The notes under the pieces: generated by a model
What the model was told of the DNA's origin: nothing
Databases searched by the model: none
The model's input: only the letters and a program-made list of their open reading frames with translations
Origin: Roseomonas sp.
Lineage (GTDB): Bacteria > Pseudomonadota > Alphaproteobacteria > Acetobacterales > Acetobacteraceae
Assembly (NCBI GenBank): GCA_020249505.1
Contig: JADCFN010000003.1
Location: forward strand, 186,001 to 250,000
Direction: 5' to 3'
DNA length: 64,000 nt
Part shown: positions 53,748-62,408 of the stretch, one piece after another
Numbering within the stretch: the first letter of the stretch is position 1
How the letters are laid out: the number at the start of each line of letters is the position of its first letter
Translations under genes and position numbers: made by a program

Positions 53748-54758
53748 ATGACATTGACCGTGCTTGAACCGGAAGGGCTCTATCCCGAGACGGATTTGGA
53801 ACAGCGCATCATGGGGCCAGGCGTGCGCATCCTGCAGGGGGCATGTAAGGCATCCCTCGCGGAATTGCCGGATGAGCTCTGCCAGCAGGCGGAAGGGCTC
53901 ATGACGCTGCGCATGGCTGTCCCCGCCGATCAGATTGCGCGTTTCCCAAAGCTCAAGGTCGTGATCCGCATGGGCGTTGGGTATGACCGGGTGGATCGCG
54001 CGGCCTGCGCGGCGCGCGGCATCAAGGTCTGCAACGTGCCGGATTACGGCACGCAGGAAGTGGCGGAATTCGCGGTGCTGATGGCGCTTGGGCTGCGGCG
54101 GGGCTTGACGCTGTATCATGATACGCAGCGCGGCCCGAACCCGGCGAAATGGGCGGTGATGCCGCACCCCGCCGTGCGCCGGCAGGATGTGCAGACCTTC
54201 GGCATATTGGGCCTTGGGCGCATCGGCACGGCCGCTGCCTTGCGCGCCAAGGCGCTGGGCTATCGCGTGGTGTTTTACGATCCGGCGTTGCCCAATGGGT
54301 CAGACCGCGCGATTGGCGTCACACGTTGCCGCACCATGGATGAAATGCTCGCGCAAGCCGATGTGCTTTCCATCCATTGCCCGCTGACCCGTAAAACGCG
54401 GGGTTTGATTGGGGAGCGTGAATTGCGCCTGCTGCCGAAGGATGCCGTGGTGGTGAATACGGCGCGCGGCCCCATTCTGGATATTGATGCATTGGAGCGT
54501 GTGTTGCGCGATGGGCATGTCGCGGCGGCAGGGCTTGATGTGATCCCGGTGGAACCGCCGGTGGAGCCCGTGCCATCGCTCCTGCAAGCCTATCGCAACA
54601 AGGAAGAATGGCTGGCGGGGCGGCTGATCATCACGCCGCATATCGCCTTCCACACGCCGCAAGCCTGGGATGATATTCGCCTGAAAAGTGCTGAGACCAT
54701 GCGCGACGTTCTGGTGGAAGGCTTGAACACCAATGTCATCCCGCCTGACTCCGATTAA
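53748..54758 (+). CDS. D-2-hydroxyacid dehydrogenase, C-terminal binding protein (CtBP) type
   Basis: NAD(H)-dependent dehydrogenase of the D-isomer 2-hydroxyacid family, 336 aa. The NAD loop is FGILGLGRIGTAAALRAKA. Catalytic Arg lies in VNTARGPILDIDAL, the Glu in LDVIPVEPPVEP, and the His in ITPHIAFHTPQA. The long C-terminal part and VEPVP spacing match bacterial CtBP-like members. It probably reduces or oxidises a 2-keto/2-hydroxy acid; the substrate is unknown. The ATG at 53748 (MTLTVLE) is used, not the longer track start. Confidence 0.92.
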   Translation: MTLTVLEPEGLYPETDLEQRIMGPGVRILQGACKASLAELPDELCQQAEGLMTLRMAVPADQIARFPKLKVVIRMGVGYDRVDRAACAARGIKVCNVPDYGTQEVAEFAVLMALGLRRGLTLYHDTQRGPNPAKWAVMPHPAVRRQDVQTFGILGLGRIGTAAALRAKALGYRVVFYDPALPNGSDRAIGVTRCRTMDEMLAQADVLSIHCPLTRKTRGLIGERELRLLPKDAVVVNTARGPILDIDALERVLRDGHVAAAGLDVIPVEPPVEPVPSLLQAYRNKEEWLAGRLIITPHIAFHTPQAWDDIRLKSAETMRDVLVEGLNTNVIPPDSD

Positions 54759-54822
54759 TTGGGCGGGCTGATTTCCGGGCGGGCCAGGGCTATATGGTTC
54801 GGCAAAAGACAGGGGGTTTCCG

Positions 54823-55866
54823 ATGAATAGACGCACCATGCTGGCCGCGCCCTTGGCCGCGCCATTGCTCGCCGCCGCCACCGCCGCCCAGGCCCAGGCG
54901 GCGCTGGTGACCGAGGAATTCATGATCCCCGCCGGTGATGCGGGGATTGAACTGTTCCTGCGCAACAAGCGCCCGGAAAACCCGACGGCCTTCTCCCCCG
55001 CGCGGACAGTGCTGTTCGTGCATGATGCGACCTATCCGGCGCATACGGCGTTTGATCTGCCGCTCGGTGGCTTGTCCTGGATGGATTACATCGCGGGGCA
55101 GGGGTTTGATGTTTGGTGCCTGGATATTCGCGGCTATGGCCGCAGCACCCGTCCCCCGGAAATGAGCCAACCGCCAGAGGCCAATCCGCCCATCGTGCGG
55201 GGCGATACGGCGGTGAAGGATATTGCCACCGCAGCCGCCTTCATTCGCGAAAGGCGGAATGTGGCGAAGCTGGTGCATATCGGCTGGTCCTGGGGCAGCA
55301 CGCTGATGGGCCGCTTCGCCGCCGATAACCCCGCTTTGGTGGAGCGCCTGGTGCTATTCGCGCCGCCCTGGCTGCGCGATGGGCCGAGCCTCGCTGCCGG
55401 CCCCGCCGCCGCGACCCTTGGCGCCTATCGTACCGTGACGCAGGCGCAGGCGCGTGAACGCTGGATGACGGGCGTGCCGGAAGGCAAACGCGCCGGCCTG
55501 ATCCCGCCCGGCTGGTTTGAACATTGGGCCGGCGTGACCTGGGCGACCGATCCGGAAGGCATGCGGCGCAACCCGCAGACGCTGCGCGCGCCGAATGGTG
55601 TGCTGCTGGATAGCCGCGAATATGGCCAGGCAGGCCGGCCCTTTTGGGACCCCGCCAAGGTCACGGCACCTACGCTTTTGGTGGTGGCGGAATGGGACCG
55701 CGATACACCGCCCAGCATGGCGCTTGCGATCTTCCCGTTGCTGACGGATAGCCCCGGCAAGCGTCTGGTGGTGCTGGGGGAAGGCACGCATACGATCCTG
55801 ATGGAACGCAATCGCGGCGCACTGTTTCAGGCGGTGCAGGGCTTCCTGGCGGAAGCTTCTGCCTGA
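54823..55866 (+). CDS. Exported alpha/beta hydrolase
   Basis: Serine hydrolase with a signal peptide, 347 aa. The N-terminus MNRRTMLAAPLAAPLLAAATAAQAQ is Tat-like (RR with a hydrophobic core and AQA cleavage). The nucleophile is in HIGWSWGSTL (GxSxG), preceded by LFVHDATYPAH and DIRGYGRSTRP. The late GEGTHTILMER gives the histidine, and an acidic candidate lies in VVAEWDRDTPP. The exported location points to action on an external ester or lactone. It lies 64 bp after the CtBP-type gene on the same strand and may be co-transcribed. Confidence 0.88.
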   Translation: MNRRTMLAAPLAAPLLAAATAAQAQAALVTEEFMIPAGDAGIELFLRNKRPENPTAFSPARTVLFVHDATYPAHTAFDLPLGGLSWMDYIAGQGFDVWCLDIRGYGRSTRPPEMSQPPEANPPIVRGDTAVKDIATAAAFIRERRNVAKLVHIGWSWGSTLMGRFAADNPALVERLVLFAPPWLRDGPSLAAGPAAATLGAYRTVTQAQARERWMTGVPEGKRAGLIPPGWFEHWAGVTWATDPEGMRRNPQTLRAPNGVLLDSREYGQAGRPFWDPAKVTAPTLLVVAEWDRDTPPSMALAIFPLLTDSPGKRLVVLGEGTHTILMERNRGALFQAVQGFLAEASA

Positions 55867-55925
55867 CCCCGCGTTTTGCCCCGCACCATGCTAAATCCTG
55901 TTTGAACGAATCGGAGAGCTACCCC

Positions 55926-56936
55926 ATGTCCAAACCCACCCCCTCGTCCGGCCTGGTGGTTGATCGCAACCTCGCGCTTGAACTGGTGCGCGTGACGGAA
56001 GCCGCGGCACTCGCAGCCTCCCGCTGGATTGGCCGGGGCGACAAGAACGCCGCCGATGGCGCCGCGGTGGAAGCCATGCGCAAGGCCTTTGATACAGTCG
56101 CCATCACCGGCACGGTCGTGATCGGCGAAGGCGAGATGGATGAGGCGCCGATGCTTTATATCGGCGAAAAGGTCGGGCTTTACGCCAAGGCCGGCGGCGG
56201 TCCGGAAGTGGATATTGCGGTGGACCCGCTGGAGGGTACGTCCATCACCGCCAAGGGCGGGCCGAATGCGATTGCGACTGTGGCGCTGGCGGAAAAGGGC
56301 GGCTTTTTGCATGCGCCGGATATCTATATGGACAAGCTCGCGGTCGGGCCTGGCCTGCCGGACGGCATTGTGGATCTGGATGCGAAGCCCGAGGAAAACC
56401 TCCGCGAATTGGCGCGCGCCAAGAAATGCGAGATTGGCGATTTGATGGTCTGCACGCTGGATCGTGACCGGCATAAGGAAATGATCCGCGCCTGCCGCGC
56501 GGCTGGTGCGCGCATCATGCTGCTGGGCGATGGTGATGTCTCCGGCGTTATTGCCGTCAGCCAGCCGGAAGCGGGCGTGGATATCTATATGGGCTCGGGC
56601 GGCGCGCCTGAAGGTGTGTTGGCTGCGGCGGCGCTGCGCTGCATTGGTGGGCAGATGCAAGGCCGGCTGATGTTCGAAAATGAGGAACAGATCGCGCGTG
56701 CGCTTTCCATGCGCATCACCGATCCCCACCGCAAATACAGTGTCGAGGAAATGGCCAAGGGCGATGTGATGTTCGCGGCCACGGGCGTGACAAGCGGCGC
56801 CATGTTGCGCGGTGTGCGGCGTTTTGCGGGTGGTGCTTACACGCATTCCATCGTCATGCGGTCCAAATCCGGCACGGTGCGCTATGTGGAAGGGCATCAT
56901 AATTTCGCGCGCAAGCCCAGCGCCTTCATCGCTTGA
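55926..56936 (+). CDS. glpX: Class II fructose-1,6-bisphosphatase
   Basis: Dephosphorylates fructose-1,6-bisphosphate in gluconeogenesis. The 336-aa GlpX-type sequence has VIGEGEMDEAPMLYIGE and the metal/phosphate motif IAVDPLEGTSITAKGG, and later DGDVSGVIAVSQPEAGVDIYMGSGGAPEGV. The ATG at 55926 has GGAGAG upstream; the track's 55902 start is dismissed. Together with pckA, gluconeogenic functions are present in the window, although not adjacent. It runs toward recJ, 18 bp downstream. Confidence 0.96.
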   Translation: MSKPTPSSGLVVDRNLALELVRVTEAAALAASRWIGRGDKNAADGAAVEAMRKAFDTVAITGTVVIGEGEMDEAPMLYIGEKVGLYAKAGGGPEVDIAVDPLEGTSITAKGGPNAIATVALAEKGGFLHAPDIYMDKLAVGPGLPDGIVDLDAKPEENLRELARAKKCEIGDLMVCTLDRDRHKEMIRACRAAGARIMLLGDGDVSGVIAVSQPEAGVDIYMGSGGAPEGVLAAAALRCIGGQMQGRLMFENEEQIARALSMRITDPHRKYSVEEMAKGDVMFAATGVTSGAMLRGVRRFAGGAYTHSIVMRSKSGTVRYVEGHHNFARKPSAFIA

Positions 56937-56954
56937 TCAGGGCGCGCCTATTTC

Positions 56955-58736
56955 ATGGATGATAGCGCGCTGACAGGACCCGTATTGGGTGTCACGCGCA
57001 GCCTGACAGGGCGAAGCTGGCAGTGGCGCGCAGGCGATGCGCGGATCGGCCTTGGCATCGCGCAACGGCTTGAATTGCCGGAGATGCTGGGGCGCTTGCT
57101 CGCGGCGCGCGGCATTGGTCTTGATGATGCGGCGGATTTTCTGGAGCCGAAGCTGCGCGCGCTGATGCCAGATCCGTCGCGGTTGGCGGATATGGAAGCG
57201 GCGGCGGATCGCATTGCGGTTGCGGTGCGGAGCGGCGAACATGTCGCGGTATTCGGCGATTATGATGTGGATGGCGCCTGCGCTGGCGCGCTGATGACAC
57301 GCTTTCTGCGTGATCTTGGCTGCCAAGTCACACCTTACGTGCCGGATCGCATCAAGGAAGGCTATGGGCCGAATGCGCCGGCGATTGAAGCCCTTTGCGA
57401 TGCCGGCGCTTCACTGATCATTTGCGTGGATTGCGGCATTGCGGCGGGTGCCGCCCTGGCTGCGGCAGATGGCCGTGCTGATGTTGTGGTGCTGGATCAC
57501 CACAAGGCCGAGGGCGCGCTGCCAGCGGTGCTCGCTGTGGTCAATCCCAATCGGTTGGATTGCCCATCGGGCTTGCAGCATATCTGCGCGGCGGCGGTGG
57601 CGTTTCTGGCGGCAACGGCAAGTTTGCGCGTGTTGCGTCGCGCTGGATGGTTCACGCGCCGGAAGGAACCTGATTTGCTTGCGCTGCTGGATATCGTCGC
57701 GCTGGCGACGGTGTGTGATGTCATGCCGCTTACGGGGTTTAATCGCGCCCTGGTGGCGCAGGGGTTGAAGGTATTGGCCAAGCGCGGGCGGATTGGGCTG
57801 GCGGCGCTGTTGGATGTTGCCGGGCAGAAGGATATGCCAAGCGCGCATACGCTTGGCTTCATGCTCGGGCCGCGCATCAATGCCTCTGGCCGTATTGCGG
57901 AAGCGGATTTGGGCTTGCGCCTTTTGCTTTCGGAAGATGCGATTGAAGCGCGCGCCATGGCGGAAAAATTGGATGAGGTGAATAAGCGCCGGCAGGAAGT
58001 GGAAGGCGATATGCTGGGCACGGCGATGGCGATGGCGGAAGCGCAGGTCAAGGCGGGCCATGCCGTGCTGCTGATTGCGGCAGAGGGTTGGCACCCCGGC
58101 GTGGTTGGTATTGTCGCAGGCCGCGTCAAGGAAAAATTCAATCGCCCCGCCTGTGTCGCTGGCATTACGGGAGGCCTCGCCAAGGGCTCAGGCCGATCCG
58201 TCACGGGCATTGATCTTGGCACCGCGATCATCGCCGCGCGAGAGATGGGCTTGCTTGAGACCGGCGGCGGGCATCCGATGGCAGCAGGATTTTCCTATAA
58301 TGCCGCGAAAGGCGAAGCCTTCCACGCCTTTTTGGAAGAACGGCTTGCCCATGCCGCACGGCTGCCGAGTGCGGCGGATTTATTGGTGGAAGGTGCGCTG
58401 ACGGTCGCCGCCGCCACCACGGCCTTGGCCAAGGATATCACGCGCCTGGCGCCCTTTGGCGCCGGCAATGAAGAACCCATCTTCGCCCTGTCGCGCGCAC
58501 GTGTGGTGAAAGCGGATCGCATCGGTAAGGAAGGCGCTACAATCCGCGCCTTTGTGGAAGGCGAAGGCGGCGGGCGGCTGAAGACAATCTGCTTCCGCGC
58601 CAAGGAAGGCCCGCTCGCTGAAGCTTTGCTCTCGCCTGACCGTACGCCCTTGCATCTCTGTGGTCATTTGCGCGCGGAAAGCTGGAACGGTGATGTGAGC
58701 GTCGGGTTTCAGATTGTGGATGCGGCGCGGGTCTAA
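56955..58736 (+). CDS. recJ: Single-stranded-DNA-specific 5'-3' exonuclease RecJ
   Basis: Degrades ssDNA in recombination and mismatch repair. The 593-aa protein carries DHH-family motifs AVFGDYDVDGACAGALMTRF, IICVDCGIAAG, LDHHKAEGALPAVLAVVNPN, and the metal-binding DIVALATVCDVMPL. The DHHA1 part has GVVGIVAGRVKEKFNRPAC and GLLETGGGHPMAAGFS. A C-terminal OB domain completes it. Length matches E. coli RecJ (577 aa). It follows glpX on the same strand and converges with the DUF2125 gene. Confidence 0.96.
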   Translation: MDDSALTGPVLGVTRSLTGRSWQWRAGDARIGLGIAQRLELPEMLGRLLAARGIGLDDAADFLEPKLRALMPDPSRLADMEAAADRIAVAVRSGEHVAVFGDYDVDGACAGALMTRFLRDLGCQVTPYVPDRIKEGYGPNAPAIEALCDAGASLIICVDCGIAAGAALAAADGRADVVVLDHHKAEGALPAVLAVVNPNRLDCPSGLQHICAAAVAFLAATASLRVLRRAGWFTRRKEPDLLALLDIVALATVCDVMPLTGFNRALVAQGLKVLAKRGRIGLAALLDVAGQKDMPSAHTLGFMLGPRINASGRIAEADLGLRLLLSEDAIEARAMAEKLDEVNKRRQEVEGDMLGTAMAMAEAQVKAGHAVLLIAAEGWHPGVVGIVAGRVKEKFNRPACVAGITGGLAKGSGRSVTGIDLGTAIIAAREMGLLETGGGHPMAAGFSYNAAKGEAFHAFLEERLAHAARLPSAADLLVEGALTVAAATTALAKDITRLAPFGAGNEEPIFALSRARVVKADRIGKEGATIRAFVEGEGGGRLKTICFRAKEGPLAEALLSPDRTPLHLCGHLRAESWNGDVSVGFQIVDAARV

Positions 58737-58747
58737 CGCGGCGTGTG

Positions 58748-59824
58748 TCAATGCTGCGGCCAGGCAATCGGCGGCACGCGCGTCAGCGGTATCTGCGCCA
58801 CGCTCACCACCCCATTTTGCAGCGCGATGGGAATTTCCGCGACGGGCGGGCCACCATCTTGCGGCCGGCGCGTCAGCAGCCCAACGGCGAATTTCGTGCC
58901 ATCCAGTGCGCGCCGCTGAATAAGACCGGACCGCGCGAGCGAATCCAGCGCGGCGTTGGGATTTGTCACGGAAAGCGTCCCCCCCAAGGCTGGTTGCAAA
59001 GCGGGGTCGAGCCGCGCGGAAAGCCTGACGCCGGCATCCAAATCCCCCCAGGCCAGGCGCAATTGGCTGACATCCAGCTTGCCATCCGAAGCGCGCCAGG
59101 CATTCAATTGTTCCCGCAGGCTCGGCAGCGGCAACACGTTGCCATAAAGCGCGCCGTTGAATTCAAGCCGGGCGAGCCTTGGGCCGAGGCCGGCAAGCGC
59201 TGGTGTGCGAAGCCAGGCTTGCGGCAGGGAAGCGTCTTCGGCCGCGAATTGCAGCGTCAGCGCCGCTTCGGCCGAGCGAGTCCAATTCGCATCCATGCCG
59301 AGCTGCTGCACGCTCAGCACGCCATCGGGGGTTTGCGCCACCATGCCTTGCAGCAGCGCATTGGCCCGGCGCGGCGGCTGGCCCATTTCAAGCGGCAGCA
59401 ACGCCTTGAAGCTGGTCGCGGTGAAGGGGATTTGCGTGGTGCCGATGCGCAGCGCCTGTTGGCCTGTTGCTTCCAGGTGCAGCGCACCGGGCAAGGGAAG
59501 GGGGGTGGTCAGTGTCAGCGCCTCAGCCGCCCAGCCCAGGCCCTGGCCGGAGGCCTCATCACCTGGGCTTTCGATGGAAAGGCGCGGGATGGAAAGCCGC
59601 GCGGCAAAGGGCCAACCGCTGCGTTCCGGCGTTTCGTGGCGGATGCTCCAGCCCTGGGCGCGGTGCTTGATCACCCAATCGCTGAAGCCTTCCGCCAGCG
59701 CACCAGTGCTCCAGCGCCAAAGCAGGCTTTGGCCAGCCACCAGCGCAGCGAGCAAGACCAGCGCGCCGAACAGAAAACGCCCAAGCAAGGGCGCGCGCGG
59801 GGGTTTGGATGGCTTGGCGTTCAT
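58748..59824 (-). CDS. DUF2125 domain-containing protein
   Basis: Alphaproteobacterial membrane-anchored protein of unknown function, 358 aa. An N-terminal membrane segment (LGRFLFGALVLLAALVAGQSLLW) suggests it is anchored in the inner membrane with the body in the periplasm. The body is AsmA/DUF2125-like, with repeats of beta-strand pattern (RLSIPRLSIESPGDE, GMDANWTRSAEAALTLQF). The ATG at 59824 (MNAKPSKPPRAP) is used; the track's 125 further residues are antisense to the chaC gene. It is divergent from chaC with 38 bp between starts. Confidence 0.88.
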   Translation of the reverse strand: MNAKPSKPPRAPLLGRFLFGALVLLAALVAGQSLLWRWSTGALAEGFSDWVIKHRAQGWSIRHETPERSGWPFAARLSIPRLSIESPGDEASGQGLGWAAEALTLTTPLPLPGALHLEATGQQALRIGTTQIPFTATSFKALLPLEMGQPPRRANALLQGMVAQTPDGVLSVQQLGMDANWTRSAEAALTLQFAAEDASLPQAWLRTPALAGLGPRLARLEFNGALYGNVLPLPSLREQLNAWRASDGKLDVSQLRLAWGDLDAGVRLSARLDPALQPALGGTLSVTNPNAALDSLARSGLIQRRALDGTKFAVGLLTRRPQDGGPPVAEIPIALQNGVVSVAQIPLTRVPPIAWPQH

Positions 59825-59862
59825 GCTGCGCGCCGATATAGCGGGATTTGGATGCGCCCGCC

Positions 59863-60426
59863 ATGACAACCGATATCGCAGCACTCCTCGCCCCTGATGG
59901 GGATTTTTATGTCTTTGCCTATGGTTCGCTGATCTGGCGGCCAGGCTTTGACCATGCCGCGCGCCATCCGGCGCTGCTGCGCGGCTTTCACCGGCGCTTT
60001 TGTCTTTGGAGCCACCGGTATCGCGGCACGCCGGAACGCCCAGGGCTGGTTTTGGGCTTGGATCGCGGCGGCGCCTGCCGCGGTGCCGTGTTTCGCGTGC
60101 CAGGCCGCGCGGCGGCGGAGACGCTGGCCTATCTGGATGCGCGCGAATTGCCGGATGGGGGAGAGGTTGTCTATCGCCGCTGTCTTTTGCCGTTGACACT
60201 GCTGGATCATGGGCGACGCGTGCCGGCCATAGCCTATGTCGCGAACCGTGCCTGCCGGCTTTATTGCGGCAAGCAACCGGCCGAGGTTTTGGCGCGCGCC
60301 ATTGATACGGGCCATGGGCAGATGGGATCGAACCGGGATTATCTGTTCAATACGCTCGATCATTTGGGCGAAATGGGCGTGCGTGATCGTGGGTTGGAGG
60401 CAATTGCGGCGCTGGTTCGCCGTTAG
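59863..60426 (+). CDS. Gamma-glutamylcyclotransferase, ChaC type
   Basis: Breaks down glutathione to 5-oxoproline and Cys-Gly. The 187-aa product has the substrate-binding loop FAYGSLIWRPGFD, the phenylalanine-rich FHRRFCLWSHRYRGTPERPG, and the acidic active-site segment LDARELPDGGEVVYRR. C-terminal YVANRACRLYCGKQPAEVLA is typical of ChaC. Starts at 59848 (MDAPAM) or 59863 (MTTDIA) are possible; I chose the second. gshA in the same window makes the corresponding substrate, but the two are 12 kb apart. Confidence 0.93.
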   Translation: MTTDIAALLAPDGDFYVFAYGSLIWRPGFDHAARHPALLRGFHRRFCLWSHRYRGTPERPGLVLGLDRGGACRGAVFRVPGRAAAETLAYLDARELPDGGEVVYRRCLLPLTLLDHGRRVPAIAYVANRACRLYCGKQPAEVLARAIDTGHGQMGSNRDYLFNTLDHLGEMGVRDRGLEAIAALVRR

Positions 60427-60491
60427 CGCGCCCTGTAGCCTGATCCGTGGAAATGGATCAGGCTGATTCGGAACTAGGGAAGGACAGGATC

Positions 60492-60830
60492 ATGGCCCTG
60501 CAACGCATGGTACTTGAAATTGGCATGGGCACCGATATTCGCGGCGCGGATTACACCAAGGCAGCGGTGCGGGCACTTCGCGATGCCCTTTGGCATAATT
60601 CACTCACCATCGGTGCCGCCGTTGGTCAGGATGTGGATGCCATGCAGGTTGAAGTGCTGATCGGCGTGCCGAAGCCCGATCTGGTGGATAAGGACCAGGT
60701 GCTTGCCATTCTGCCGCATGGCACCGGCACGGTGACGCTGGTGGAAGGTGGGCTCGAGATTCCGAATGATGAGGGCACCAATAGCACCGTGATCGCCAAT
60801 TGCTGCGCCATTGTGCGGCTGGATGTGTGA
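60492..60830 (+). CDS. Lin0512 family protein, first copy
   Basis: Small conserved protein of unknown function, 112 aa, matching the Lin0512 family (MALQRMVLEIGMGTDIRGAD, YTKAAVRALRDALWHNSL, VGVP-like stretch LIGVPKPDLVDKDQVLAILP). Sequence and length are nearly parallel to the next gene, so they are tandem paralogs. The ATG at 60492 has AGGA eight bases upstream; the ORF track start at 60447 adds 15 spacer-encoded residues. Such proteins probably form an oligomeric ring (family expectation, not visible here). Confidence 0.9.
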   Translation: MALQRMVLEIGMGTDIRGADYTKAAVRALRDALWHNSLTIGAAVGQDVDAMQVEVLIGVPKPDLVDKDQVLAILPHGTGTVTLVEGGLEIPNDEGTNSTVIANCCAIVRLDV

Positions 60831-60842
60831 GGGAGACCGATA

Positions 60843-61184
60843 ATGGCCTTGAAGCGCATCATCCTGGAAATGGGCAGCGGCAATGATTTGCACGGCGGGG
60901 ATTACACCAAGGCCGCTTTGCGCGCGGTGCAGGATGCTTTGCACCATTCATCATTGGCGTTCATTCGCACGCTTGGGCTTGATATCAAGACCATGCAGGT
61001 GGAAGTGACCATCGGCGTGCAGCAGCCTGATAAGGTGGATATCGAAGCGGTGCGGAAATCCCTGCCCTATGGCGTGGTCACCGCGCGCGCGGTCAAGGGT
61101 GGCTTGGATGTTCCGGAAGAAGGCCGGCATGACAAGGCCGTGATCGCCTCAGCCGCCATTGCCGTGCGCTTTGATCTGCCCTGA
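60843..61184 (+). CDS. Lin0512 family protein, second copy
   Basis: Second tandem member, 113 aa. It begins MALKRIILEMGSGNDLHGGD, then YTKAALRAVQDALHHSSLAF, and shares the MQVEVTIGV core with the first copy. The ATG follows GAGGGAGA closely and lies 12 nt after the first gene's stop. Adjacent paralogs retained together suggest a heteromeric complex (inference). The next gene is the convergent TetR regulator 10 bp away. Confidence 0.9.
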   Translation: MALKRIILEMGSGNDLHGGDYTKAALRAVQDALHHSSLAFIRTLGLDIKTMQVEVTIGVQQPDKVDIEAVRKSLPYGVVTARAVKGGLDVPEEGRHDKAVIASAAIAVRFDLP

Positions 61185-61194
61185 GGCAGGCGCC

Positions 61195-61788
61195 TTAGGT
61201 GATGCCGACTTCCAGCATTTTCACAACCTCTCGCACGTTGGGGCGAAGCGCTTCGGGCAGCGCCTCCAGATAGCCGCCAAGGCTCAAAATCGCAAAACCA
61301 TGCACCAGGGACCAGGCCGCCATGGCCGCCTTGGTCGCGGAAGGCTCATCCATCGCCACGCGCTGAACCGCGGCGACGCATTCAACCACCACGGCAAAGG
61401 CCGCTTCGGCGGCGTGGCGGAAGCGCTCATATTCCGCGAAGCGTCTTTCCCGCCCGAACATGAGTTGGAAAAGGGCCGGGTCTTGCTGTGCGAAATGGAC
61501 ATAGGCCTCTCCGGTGGCGCGCAGCCTTTCAATGGCATTAGCGGCGCCACGCTCGGCCACCGCGCCGAGCATATGCGCGCGCAAGGCGTCAAAGCCCTCA
61601 GCGGCCAATTCCATGAGCAGGGCTTCCTTGCTTTCGAAATGGCGATAGGTGGCATTGACGCTGACGCCAACGCGCGCCGCCAGATCCCGCAGGCTGAGCG
61701 TTGCCTCGGCCCCTTCGGCGAGGCGCGCGCGGGCTGCCGCCAATAGGGCCGCCCGCAAATTCCCGTGATGATAGGGTTTTTTCATCAT
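61195..61788 (-). CDS. TetR/AcrR family transcriptional regulator
   Basis: Ligand-responsive repressor, 197 aa. The N-terminal HTH is complete: LRAALLAAARARLAEGAEA, TLSLRDLAARVGVSVNATYR, HFESKEALLMEL. The C-terminal ligand domain is TetR_C-like (VHGFAILSLGGYLEALPE). The divergent genes across a 116-bp intergenic region are a DUF2214-SDR-DUF2141 operon. A perfect 19-bp palindrome there is the likely operator, so it probably represses that operon and itself. Confidence 0.92.
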   Translation of the reverse strand: MMKKPYHHGNLRAALLAAARARLAEGAEATLSLRDLAARVGVSVNATYRHFESKEALLMELAAEGFDALRAHMLGAVAERGAANAIERLRATGEAYVHFAQQDPALFQLMFGRERRFAEYERFRHAAEAAFAVVVECVAAVQRVAMDEPSATKAAMAAWSLVHGFAILSLGGYLEALPEALRPNVREVVKMLEVGIT

Positions 61789-61821
61789 TCACTCCGCCAG
61801 CGTGCATTCTAATTTTTGATG

Positions 61822-61871
61822 TTGACAATGTCCACTCTGAGCGCCTATCCATATGTGTGCATTGCACACAT
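61822..61871 (+). promoter_or_regulatory. Divergent promoter with TetR operator palindrome
   Basis: A -35 TTGACA (61822-61827) is followed after 18 nt by TATCCA (61846-61851), a reasonable -10. Immediately downstream, ATGTGTGCA-T-TGCACACAT (61853-61871) is a perfect 9-bp inverted repeat with a 1-bp centre. It overlaps the expected transcription start of the DUF2214 operon, where a TetR dimer would block RNA polymerase. Confidence 0.8.
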
Positions 61872-61904
61872 GTGCTGATCCGAATGCGGGAAACGGGATT
61901 GCCG

Positions 61905-62360
61905 ATGCCTCTCACCCTCGATCTGCTGCTGGCGGTACTGCACCATTTGGGCGTTCTGATCTTGGTCGGCTGCCTGGCTGCGGAACTTGCCGTGCTATCC
62001 CTGCGGACCGCCGGTCACGGGGCCGAAATCTTGGCGCGCATTGATCTTGCTTATGGCCTGAGCGCTGGGGCAGCGCTCAGCTTCGGGCTTGCGCGGGTTT
62101 TTTGGGGTGCGCGCGGAAGCGGTTTTTACCTGGAAAACCCCGTTTTTTGGCTGAAGCTCGGGCTATTCCTGCTGATTGCGCTGGTCTCCATCCGGCCAAC
62201 CATGACCTTCATCCGCTGGCGCCGTTTGGCGCGGGCGGGGATCGGCGCACCGCCGGCCATTGAAATCGCAACGACGCGCCGCTGGGTACTGCTTCAGGCC
62301 GGGCTTTTGATCGCCCTGCCGATCTTCGCCGCCCTCATGGCGCGCGGCATCGGGCTTTGA
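61905..62360 (+). CDS. DUF2214 family membrane protein
   Basis: Small integral membrane protein, 151 aa, with about four hydrophobic segments. LLLAVLHHLGVLILVGCLAAELAVL, containing two histidines, then LAYGLSAGAALSFGLARVFWG, are typical of the family. The function is unknown; the histidines could bind heme or metal (inference). The ATG at 61905 is the first after the operator; the track's 61701 start overlaps the TetR gene. First gene of the TetR-controlled operon. Confidence 0.88.
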   Translation: MPLTLDLLLAVLHHLGVLILVGCLAAELAVLSLRTAGHGAEILARIDLAYGLSAGAALSFGLARVFWGARGSGFYLENPVFWLKLGLFLLIALVSIRPTMTFIRWRRLARAGIGAPPAIEIATTRRWVLLQAGLLIALPIFAALMARGIGL

Positions 62361-62408
62361 TGACGGCCATCTCGCAACCCCTGCGCGCCCCCCCGGAAAG
62401 GAGCATTC

